A stretch of 12,356 bases of DNA from CAZOKO01 sp964580455 (GTDB lineage: Bacteria; Desulfobacterota; WTBG01). Shown here piece after piece: positions 6,447 through 12,356 of the stretch; position 1 is the first letter of the stretch; every line of letters starts with the position of its first letter. Position numbers and translations under genes: made by a program. The notes under the pieces were generated by a model. The model did not search any database and was not told where the DNA came from. It saw only the letters and a program-made list of their open reading frames with translations. The stretch covers positions 1 through 12,356 of the forward strand of contig CAZOKO010000082.1 in the NCBI GenBank assembly GCA_964580455.1, given 5' to 3'.

Positions 6447-8423
6447 ATGATTAGTTTGCTTGATGTTATCTATATAGTAATTGCTCTTGCAATCTTTTGT
6501 TATGGAGTTTATGGCCATGTTCGTCTATGGCTTATAGGGCAAAAGGAGGTAAGGGGTGGTTCTATATGCAGCAGGATCTGGTCGGCTGTGCGCTATGGAG
6601 TAGTGCAGAAATACTTTTTCAAAGAATTCTATCCCGGCATAATGCACCTCTTCATTTTAGTTGGATTTTGTATCCCGCTGGCGGTCATTCTTATTACTCA
6701 ATGTCCCTTTTCTCTCTCTGTCACTTTTGGGAGGTATTTCTCATGTGTGCTTGATCTCATTGGTCTTTGTGCCTTTGCAGGATGTTTATTAGCAATTTTA
6801 AGGCGGTATTTGATAAAACCTGATCGTTTGGACAATACGGCAGATGATGCCATAACACTTATCCTAATCACTAGTATTTTCTTTTTTGGATTTCTGATAG
6901 AGGGTTTCCGCATCGCTATCACAACCCCCCCGGATGCTGCATGGAATCCAGTTGGACTGCTTACTGCAAAGGTACTTTTAGGGATTGGTCTTATACGGGA
7001 AGGAAGCGCCGTGTTTCTCCACCATCTCTTCTGGAGGATTCATTTCTTTCTCGTTTTGGGGTTTATTGCCTATCTTCCTTATTCAAAACTTTTTCATATT
7101 GTAAGTACTACTCTTAATATCTTCCTGAGGTCAACCGGACCAAAAGGGGAACTGGTACCTATAACTGATTTTGAGACTGCTGAAACTTATGGAGTAACTA
7201 CTATTAATGAATTTACCTGGAAGCAGTTGCTTGACCTGGATGCCTGTACCCGGTGTGGAAGGTGTCAGGATCAATGTCCTGCCTACCTTTCTGAGAAACC
7301 GCTTACTCCTAAGAAGATCATTCAGGATTTAAAAAATCACTTGAAGACGGAAGGGAAAACACTGCTTGGCGGGGACAGCAAAGAAGGAAGCGAAACCACG
7401 CTTACTCCCATTGTAGGGAGTGCTGTTACGGCAGATGAAATATGGGCGTGTACGAGCTGTATGGCCTGCATGGAGCAGTGTCCAGTATTTGTTGAGCAAA
7501 TTCCCAAATTAGTTGACTTGAGACGGTACCTGGTGATGATGGAAAGCAGTTTCCCATCTGAAGTCGCCGGCGTGTTCAAAAATACGGAAGTAAATAGCAA
7601 TCCCTGGGGGATTGGGTTGGCAAGCAGAGGTGACTGGGCTAAGGTTTCAGGTGTGAAGGTACTCTCCGAGGCTGAAGACAAAGAAATCGATATCCTCTAC
7701 TATGTTGGCTGTTCTGGGTCGTTTGATGATCGCAGTAAGAAAGTGGCAGAGTCCTTTGCAAAGGTTTTGCAGGCGGCAGGAATACGCTTTGGTGTCCTGG
7801 GTGCTGAGGAGAAGTGCTGTGGTGATTCGGCCCGCAGAATGGGAAATGAGTATCTCTTCCAGACACTTGCACAGGAGAATATAGAGTGCATGAAGAAATA
7901 TGGGGTAAAAAAGATCGTAACGACCTGCCCCCATGGTTACAATATATTAAAAAATGAGTATCCACAGTTTGATGGCAACTTTGAGGTTTATCACCATAGC
8001 GAGTTTATTTTCAGGTTGATCAGAGAAGGGAAGATAAAACTGAGACATTCTATTGATCAAGCGATTACTTACCACGATTCATGTTACCTTGGCCGTTATA
8101 ATTCTATTTATAGTGAGCCTCGGCAGATCATCGGTGGTATTCCTGGTGCGAAGATAGTCGAAATGGACCGTAGTTTTGAGAAAAGTTTCTGCTGTGGTGC
8201 AGGTGGAGGTCGGATGTGGATGGAAGAAGATATTGGAAAGAGGATAAACCACCTGCGCTTCGAAGATGTACTCGAAACGAAGGCTAACATAATAGGGACT
8301 GCATGTCCTTTCTGTCTGACCATGCTTGAAGATGCTACCAAAGATAAGGGTATGGAGGAATCAATTAAGGCACAGGATTTGGCAGAGCTGGTTTTAGGGG
8401 CTATGGAGAAAAAGGACAGTTAA
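6447..8423 (+). CDS. EMO-type ETF:menaquinone oxidoreductase (NarI-like, 2x[4Fe-4S], 2x CCG)
   Basis: This 658-residue membrane protein has three parts. Residues 1-about 225 are hydrophobic with about five to six membrane helices and histidines suited to heme b (H67 in YPGIMHLF, H192/H193, H199), like NarI. Residues 267-277 (C-x2-C-x2-C-x3-C-P) and 335-345 (same spacing) hold two ferredoxin-type 4Fe-4S clusters. Then come two HdrB/GlpC-type CCG domains: C422, C457-C458-G and C494; and C546, C582-C583-G, C620 and C623. This is the architecture of the enzyme described in Syntrophus and Geobacter as EMO, which moves electrons between EtfAB and (methyl)menaquinone. The position directly after etfBA supports this over other CCG proteins such as lactate or glycerol-3-phosphate dehydrogenase subunits. 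Physiologically it lets beta-oxidation electrons enter the quinone pool. Confidence 0.9.
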   Translation: MISLLDVIYIVIALAIFCYGVYGHVRLWLIGQKEVRGGSICSRIWSAVRYGVVQKYFFKEFYPGIMHLFILVGFCIPLAVILITQCPFSLSVTFGRYFSCVLDLIGLCAFAGCLLAILRRYLIKPDRLDNTADDAITLILITSIFFFGFLIEGFRIAITTPPDAAWNPVGLLTAKVLLGIGLIREGSAVFLHHLFWRIHFFLVLGFIAYLPYSKLFHIVSTTLNIFLRSTGPKGELVPITDFETAETYGVTTINEFTWKQLLDLDACTRCGRCQDQCPAYLSEKPLTPKKIIQDLKNHLKTEGKTLLGGDSKEGSETTLTPIVGSAVTADEIWACTSCMACMEQCPVFVEQIPKLVDLRRYLVMMESSFPSEVAGVFKNTEVNSNPWGIGLASRGDWAKVSGVKVLSEAEDKEIDILYYVGCSGSFDDRSKKVAESFAKVLQAAGIRFGVLGAEEKCCGDSARRMGNEYLFQTLAQENIECMKKYGVKKIVTTCPHGYNILKNEYPQFDGNFEVYHHSEFIFRLIREGKIKLRHSIDQAITYHDSCYLGRYNSIYSEPRQIIGGIPGAKIVEMDRSFEKSFCCGAGGGRMWMEEDIGKRINHLRFEDVLETKANIIGTACPFCLTMLEDATKDKGMEESIKAQDLAELVLGAMEKKDS

Positions 8424-8451
8424 TAGCCTGGTCATAATGGATTGACTCTGG

Positions 8452-8470
8452 AAAATCGTTTAGAGATTTT
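8452..8470 (+). promoter_or_regulatory. Small hairpin just before the heptaheme cytochrome start
   Basis: AAAATC (8452-8457) pairs with GATTTT (8465-8470) around a 7-base loop, ending 3 bases before ATG 8474. No good Shine-Dalgarno is otherwise seen; an AGAG sits at 8462-8465, mostly within the loop. The stem is AT-rich and weak, so a role in translation is only a suggestion. Confidence 0.25.
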
Positions 8471-8473
8471 GAT

Positions 8474-9346
8474 ATGAATAAGTGTTTGAGAACATCAGAC
8501 TTTACTCTGGTTATCCTGATGATGGTGTTACCACTTGCCCTTTGTTTGTCTACTTTTCAGGATGTCAGGGCGTATGAGGACAGTGAATGTCTGGTTTGTC
8601 ATAAAGATTATGGGAGATATCCAGAAACTGTGCCAGAGAATGTTTCCACTCTCTATATAGATGAGGAGAAGTGGGAAAAGGATATTCATTATGAGGTCGT
8701 TGGTTTAAGCTGTGATGATTGTCATGCCGATGCAACACCTGAAACTCATCCTGAGAAGGGGTTACAAAAAGTAAACTGCGGAGAGTGCCACGAGGAAGAG
8801 GCCGATAGCTATTATCAAACCCCCCACTGGACTGCCGAGGTAGAAGAGGAAAAACAAAAGCCTGATTGTGCTGATTGCCATATTCCACATGATACACGTT
8901 CTAATGATGATCCTGAATCTACTGTCTTTAAGGGAAACATAAAAGCAGTTTGCCTTTCCTGTCATCAGGAGAGAGAACCTTCATCTGCGTTATTTAACAG
9001 GCTGGCAGTGTTCAGGATTTCAGCACACAGAAAATCTGATATCTCAAACCGATTCGATTACGGCGAGTGTGTTAATTGCCACCATGCTCATGCAGTGGGG
9101 CACGGTGAAAACCCGTTGGCAGAGACACACTGTGTAAAGTGTCACTCTGTAGAGGCAAAGGCTGGAAAGCTTATCTTCGGTCCCTTTCACCTTGATCCCT
9201 CATTGAAAAACCAGCCGCTCGTCTTTTCTATTGAAGTGTTAAATATTCTTATTATACTCGGTGTACTTATTGTTTTTATCGTCTGGATTGTCAGGGGTTT
9301 TTTAAAGTCAAAGGATGATAAAACAGATCAGCAGTCTGAAAAGTAA
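8474..9346 (+). CDS. Heptaheme c-type cytochrome with signal peptide and C-terminal membrane anchor
   Basis: This 290-residue protein has an N-terminal export signal (hydrophobic about 11-27, probable cleavage after VRA at 33) and seven CxxCH heme sites at C39, C80, C102, C132, C160, C199 and C220. Extra histidines (for example H72, H91, H118, H139, H185, H204, H206, H210) are enough for bis-His ligation of most hemes. A single helix (about 252-274) followed by a lysine-rich tail anchors it, leaving the hemes outside the cytoplasmic membrane. It is followed with a 32-bp overlap by a tetraheme cytochrome and then by FeS and NrfD-type genes. The layout resembles quinol:cytochrome c modules with a multiheme subunit, such as the Cbc-type complexes of Geobacter. 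Likely role: accept electrons from the FeS subunit and pass them to periplasmic or extracellular carriers. Direction and final acceptor are unknown. Confidence 0.88.
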   Translation: MNKCLRTSDFTLVILMMVLPLALCLSTFQDVRAYEDSECLVCHKDYGRYPETVPENVSTLYIDEEKWEKDIHYEVVGLSCDDCHADATPETHPEKGLQKVNCGECHEEEADSYYQTPHWTAEVEEEKQKPDCADCHIPHDTRSNDDPESTVFKGNIKAVCLSCHQEREPSSALFNRLAVFRISAHRKSDISNRFDYGECVNCHHAHAVGHGENPLAETHCVKCHSVEAKAGKLIFGPFHLDPSLKNQPLVFSIEVLNILIILGVLIVFIVWIVRGFLKSKDDKTDQQSEK

Positions 9347-9821
9347 GGTGATAGTGGTGGAACACAGGGAACATATTATAAGGTTATTGATTGTTATTGG
9401 AGTTGTTGTGGTATTTTTGTTTTTAATAAGATGGTTACTGATACCGCAATCATTTGGCAGGTATGGACACTACCGGGGAGATAATGTAGGTGAACAGATG
9501 GATTTGCCCCTGGTTCATATGGAGTCTTTCTTCTGTAAAGATTGTCATGAAGTGCAGTATGGGGATTGGCAGGATAATGGACACTCATTAGTCAATTGTG
9601 AAGTCTGCCACGGTCATTGGGAGATTCATAATGGCAGGGTTAAGACCATGACCGCAGTCAAAAATGATGATACCTGTATGATATGCCATCAGAAGATAAC
9701 AGGGCGACCGGAGGATTTTTCCCAGATTGTAAGCCTTGCTCTGCATATGGAAGATAAGGAGAAACCTGAAGAAAGCGATCTGAATTGCTTGAGCTGTCAT
9801 GATGCTCATGTGCCTTTGTAG
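9315..9821 (+). CDS. Tetraheme c-type cytochrome with N-terminal membrane anchor
   Basis: This 168-residue protein (from the first ATG) has one hydrophobic helix (about 21-43, ending in RWLLIP) and four CxxCH sites at C74, C95, C121 and C158. Histidines at H68, H90, H101, H105, H144 and H165 may serve as distal ligands. The layout (uncleaved anchor plus four hemes) recalls NapC/NrfH-like quinol dehydrogenases in outline only; I see no specific NapC signature. The start is uncertain: ATG 9315 overlaps the previous gene by 32 bp and has AAAGG directly abutting it, while GTG at 9354 or 9357 follows AAGGTGAT and would remove the overlap with about 13 fewer residues. The gene is translationally coupled to the heptaheme gene, so both probably belong to one membrane complex. 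Confidence 0.85.
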   Translation: MIKQISSLKSKVIVVEHREHIIRLLIVIGVVVVFLFLIRWLLIPQSFGRYGHYRGDNVGEQMDLPLVHMESFFCKDCHEVQYGDWQDNGHSLVNCEVCHGHWEIHNGRVKTMTAVKNDDTCMICHQKITGRPEDFSQIVSLALHMEDKEKPEESDLNCLSCHDAHVPL

Positions 9822-9887
9822 TAATTATTGTTTGGGAGTTACTTTTTTTTATCCAATGACTTGGGATGTGATCTATGTAATTATAAC

Positions 9888-9922
9888 GATACTAGATTCT
9901 GGATACTTGATGCTAGATGAAA
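9888..9922 (+). repeat. Degenerate tandem heptamer repeat (about five units)
   Basis: The units are GATACTA, GATTCTG, GATACTT, GATGCTA and GATGAAA. The first four fit GATNCTD exactly and the fifth keeps only GAT. They fill the 129-bp spacer between the tetraheme cytochrome and the FeS protein gene. The same 7-base period occurs in the spacers at 4279 and 6212 with another unit. Confidence 0.65.
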
Positions 9923-9950
9923 AATCTAAACCTTTTATAATTTTCTTGAA

Positions 9951-10715
9951 GTGAAAATGAAAGAAAATCGAAGAGAATTTTTAAAAAAGAGTGGTAAACT
10001 GTTGAAAGGGGGGTTACTCCTTTATACGGCTGAACTTCTCATCCCGCGAGTTGTCTGTACCGGTGCAGGGCTTGAATACGATTGGGAAAAGCACTTGTAT
10101 GGGTTTGTGGTGGATACCTACAAGTGTATCGGCTGTGGAAGATGTGTTAGAGCCTGTAAAGAGGAGAACAATGTGCCTGATGGGTTCTATCGAACCTGGG
10201 TTGAGCGGTATATAATTACCGAGCATGAGGAAGTGCTGGTAGATTCACCCAAGGGTGCTCTAGATGGTTTTGAAGAGCAGGATTTAAAAGATAAGGTTGT
10301 GAAATCCTTCTTTGTCCCCAAGCTGTGTAACCAGTGTTCTGAGCCCAATTGTGTCCAGGTATGTCCGGTTGGTGCAACCTATAAAACAAAAGATGGCATT
10401 ATATTAATTGATGATAAATACTGTGTGGGGTGTAGCTATTGTGTGCAAGCATGTCCCTATGGAGTTCGCTATATTGACCATGATGGTAAAAGGGTTGCTG
10501 ACAAATGCACCTGGTGTTACCATAGAATTGTTAAGGGGTTGTTACCGGCGTGCGTGTTGGCATGTCCTGTAGGTGCACGAAAAATTGGCGATCTCAATGA
10601 TCCCAAGAGCGAGGTTAGCAGAATTGCAAGAGAGAAGAGGGTTTCTGTCCTTAAACCGGAGATTGGCAATGAGCCGAGAGCATACTATCTGGGTCTGGAT
10701 AGGGAGGTAAGATAA
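9951..10715 (+). CDS. Tat-exported four-cluster ferredoxin-like subunit (NrfC/DsrO/PsrB type)
   Basis: This 254-residue protein begins with a twin-arginine signal, NRREFLKKSG (6-15), then a hydrophobic stretch, so it is folded with its clusters before export. Sixteen cysteines form four 4Fe-4S sites: C59/62/65/69, C126/129/134/138, C158/161/164/168 and C186/189/201/205; the fourth has the long C-x2-C-x11-C spacing usual in this family. No clear Ala-x-Ala cleavage site is seen, so it may stay tethered. It should sit on the outer face of the membrane on the NrfD subunit encoded right after it, and link quinol oxidation to the multiheme cytochromes. The listed start is GTG 9951; ATG 9957, two codons in, is equally plausible (GAAGTG lies just upstream of it). 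No molybdopterin catalytic subunit is in the window. Confidence 0.92.
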   Translation: MKMKENRREFLKKSGKLLKGGLLLYTAELLIPRVVCTGAGLEYDWEKHLYGFVVDTYKCIGCGRCVRACKEENNVPDGFYRTWVERYIITEHEEVLVDSPKGALDGFEEQDLKDKVVKSFFVPKLCNQCSEPNCVQVCPVGATYKTKDGIILIDDKYCVGCSYCVQACPYGVRYIDHDGKRVADKCTWCYHRIVKGLLPACVLACPVGARKIGDLNDPKSEVSRIAREKRVSVLKPEIGNEPRAYYLGLDREVR

Positions 10716-11906
10716 ATGCATGATCTGATAACGCAGGGGTTTGTCTACCCTAATGAGATACATGTAGCATGGAGTTTGATGATTGTTCTCTATCCTTATA
10801 TTACAGGATTAGTCGCTGGTGCATTTATTGTCTCTTCACTCTATCATGTGTTTGGGGATGAGAGCTTAAAACCAGTAGGGAATATGGCGCTGGTTGCTGC
10901 ATTGTGTTTCATATTTTTTTGTATGACACCTCTGCTCTTTCATCTTGGGAAACCACTAAGATGCCTCAACATCACGTTTACACCTAACCTTCAATCCGCA
11001 ATGTCTACGTTTGGTTATATCTGTTTCTTTTATATGGGTATTTTACTGGTAGAAATATGGTTGGTGTTTAGAAAAGATATTGTTGAGCAGGCACAAGGGG
11101 GCTTCCTGTTCAAGAGATGGTTTTATAATTTCCTGGCCCTGGGGATTAAGGATATATCGGATGAATCACTTTTATATGATAAGAAGATCATAGGATTCCT
11201 GGCAGCTATTGGAATTCCATCTGCCTGTGTTCTGCATGGGTATGTAGGGTTTATCTTTGGAGCTGTGAAATCAAATCCCTGGTGGTCAACCCCGCTGATG
11301 CCTATTATATTTTTATTATCTGCCATAGTCTCAGGCATTGCTATGTTAATACTACTGTATATGTTCATTATGAAGATGAAAAAAGGAAAGATTGATGCTT
11401 CCTGTATTCAGTCTCTTTGTAAATACTTCTGGGGTTTTCTGATTATTGATGTTACTTTAGAGATACTGGAAGTGCTCAATATGGGTTATGAGGGTGAAGA
11501 ATCCTGGGGGATTATATCACAGTTGATTACCGGTAAGCTTGCCTTCAGCTATATTCTGGTACAGGGTATTATCGGATCGATTATTCCCCTGGTTCTTTTG
11601 GGCATTGTTTCACTTCGCAAGGTAAAAGATAGTGTCTTGATAGTTTTTGCCTCTCTTTCTTCCTTTCTCATTCTCATTCAGGTTTTTGCCATGCGCTGGA
11701 ATGTAGTCATTGGCGGTCAACTCTTTTCCAAGAGCTTGAGGGGATTTACAAATTATGCCCCTTCCTTTCTTGGGAAGGAAGGGATCCTGGTAGCACTTAT
11801 TCTCTTTTCTCTCCCTTTCATAACTCTTTATATAATCAATCTGATATTGCCTGTCTTTAAAGATGTAACGGAGAGTAAAGCGGGTGCTGGTGAAGGCAGT
11901 GATTGA
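10716..11906 (+). CDS. NrfD/PsrC-type polytopic quinone-interacting membrane subunit
   Basis: This 396-residue protein has about nine hydrophobic segments (roughly 15-43, 55-78, 97-118, 158-182, 195-219, 237-257, 272-299, 306-325 and 356-380). It shows NrfD-family landmarks: HLGKPLRCLN (76-85) after the second helix, and MRWNVVIGGQ (326-335) before the last helix. Members carry no metal; they bind menaquinol and hand electrons to a partner FeS protein. The ATG directly follows the stop of the FeS gene, with GGGAGG inside that gene's end, so the two are made together, as in Nrf, Psr, Dsr and Qrc systems. With two multiheme cytochromes and no molybdoenzyme, a quinol:cytochrome c oxidoreductase is the best reading. 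It ends the plus-strand row; no terminator hairpin is obvious after it. Confidence 0.93.
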   Translation: MHDLITQGFVYPNEIHVAWSLMIVLYPYITGLVAGAFIVSSLYHVFGDESLKPVGNMALVAALCFIFFCMTPLLFHLGKPLRCLNITFTPNLQSAMSTFGYICFFYMGILLVEIWLVFRKDIVEQAQGGFLFKRWFYNFLALGIKDISDESLLYDKKIIGFLAAIGIPSACVLHGYVGFIFGAVKSNPWWSTPLMPIIFLLSAIVSGIAMLILLYMFIMKMKKGKIDASCIQSLCKYFWGFLIIDVTLEILEVLNMGYEGEESWGIISQLITGKLAFSYILVQGIIGSIIPLVLLGIVSLRKVKDSVLIVFASLSSFLILIQVFAMRWNVVIGGQLFSKSLRGFTNYAPSFLGKEGILVALILFSLPFITLYIINLILPVFKDVTESKAGAGEGSD

Positions 11907-12109
11907 TTTTTCTCTGTCTTTTTCCCTTTATGCCAAATTGGCTATGCACCTGTTTCCCGTCTTTACCGCCCCACTTTTCCATACCATTATATGATGTTTC
12001 CTTGCCCATTGAGCCCACGTTTTTACTAATGTTTCTTATGAAAACACCGATATTGAAAAATATGGTTTTTAGAACTGTAGAAATGTGCAAATGAAAGGAG
12101 AAGAAAACG

Positions 12110-12356
12110 ATGGGCTATAAAAAATACCTAAAGACTTTATTCTTTACCCTGAGCTTATTTTGTATTCTGTTTAATAACTGTTTAACAGAGGCACAATGGG
12201 ATGTATTGACAGTGGACGGGATAAGTGAAGATGTGGGAAGGTACACTTCCATTGCTCTTGACAGCAGCAGTAACCCCCATATAAGCTATTATGATAAAAC
12301 CAACGGCAACCTGAAATATGCATATTATGATGGAAGCTGGCATATGGAGGTGGTAG
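12110..12356 (+). CDS. Secreted repeat protein, N-terminus only
   Basis: The frame is open from ATG 12110 to the right edge (82 codons). AAAGGAG lies 9 bases upstream, a strong ribosome site. The first 30 residues form a signal peptide (KKYLK, then a hydrophobic run, probable cleavage after TEA before QWD). The mature part contains GRYTSIALDSSSNPHISYYD followed by a TNGNLKYAYYDG stretch, a unit I recall as repeated many times in large secreted, probably beta-propeller-forming proteins of uncultured bacteria. Function unknown; surface or periplasmic binding is possible. It lies 203 bp after the NrfD gene and is probably a separate transcription unit. Confidence 0.8.
   Translation, partial: MGYKKYLKTLFFTLSLFCILFNNCLTEAQWDVLTVDGISEDVGRYTSIALDSSSNPHISYYDKTNGNLKYAYYDGSWHMEVV

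Noticed and set aside
7337..7965. Overlapping minus-strand open frames opposite the EMO gene
   Set aside because: They lie fully within a gene with clear FeS and CCG motifs; their products show no recognisable motif.
12002..12030. TTGCCC and TACTAA as a promoter for the secreted repeat protein
   Set aside because: Only weak matches; a promoter must exist in this spacer or upstream, but I cannot place it with confidence.
11857..12094. Small open frames on both strands in the spacer after the NrfD gene
   Set aside because: They overlap each other in opposite directions, lack convincing ribosome sites and look like chance frames in AT-rich DNA.
1..12356. CRISPR array, tRNA or rRNA genes, phage or integrase genes
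   Set aside because: No regularly spaced direct repeats with unique spacers, no RNA gene motifs, and no mobile-element proteins were seen.

Overview
This window is a moderately AT-rich stretch of bacterial chromosome from an anaerobically respiring, Gram-negative-type organism. It contains c-type cytochromes with signal peptide or membrane anchors, a Tat-exported ferredoxin-like protein, an ETF:menaquinone oxidoreductase, and spacers full of decayed short repeats. This suits Desulfobacterota, Nitrospirota or Planctomycetota-like lineages; the sequence alone does not decide which.

Left part, minus strand (1-3215). At the left edge is the N-terminal two thirds of an ADP-ribosylglycohydrolase family protein with a clear sigma70-type promoter. 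Next come a flavodoxin-fold, cysteine-rich NAD(P)H/FMN reductase-like protein and a 491-residue membrane-anchored protein with chelatase-like features that I cannot firmly name. The last two may share a transcript that starts at a good promoter near 3320-3348.

Spacer 3216-3670. It separates the divergent blocks. It holds both promoters, an imperfect inverted repeat, and a perfect palindrome with 9-bp arms and a 4-bp spacer. The palindrome matches the operator of Bacillus FadR (YsiA), the acyl-CoA-responsive TetR-family repressor.

Right part, plus strand (3671-11906). The order is a FadR-like TetR regulator, etfB, etfA, a membrane-bound FeS/heme b oxidoreductase of the EMO type (ETF:menaquinone oxidoreductase), a heptaheme cytochrome c with a C-terminal anchor, a tetraheme cytochrome c with an N-terminal anchor, a Tat-exported four-cluster FeS protein, and an NrfD-type quinone-interacting membrane subunit. 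Read together, this is a complete electron path: acyl-CoA dehydrogenase (not in the window), EtfAB, EMO, the menaquinone pool, the NrfD/FeS module, then eleven c hemes on the outer face of the membrane. The path appears to be under the fatty-acid sensor whose operator is visible. The combination of a FadR-type switch, EMO and an NrfD/multiheme quinol:cytochrome module in one gene row is the most interesting point of the window.

Right edge (12110 onward). This is the start of a secreted protein built from a repeated, probably beta-propeller-like, motif; it is cut by the window end. Several spacers (around 4279, 6212 and 9888) carry degenerate tandem 7-mers, and 6324-6384 is a three-hairpin MITE/REP-like element between etfA and the EMO gene.
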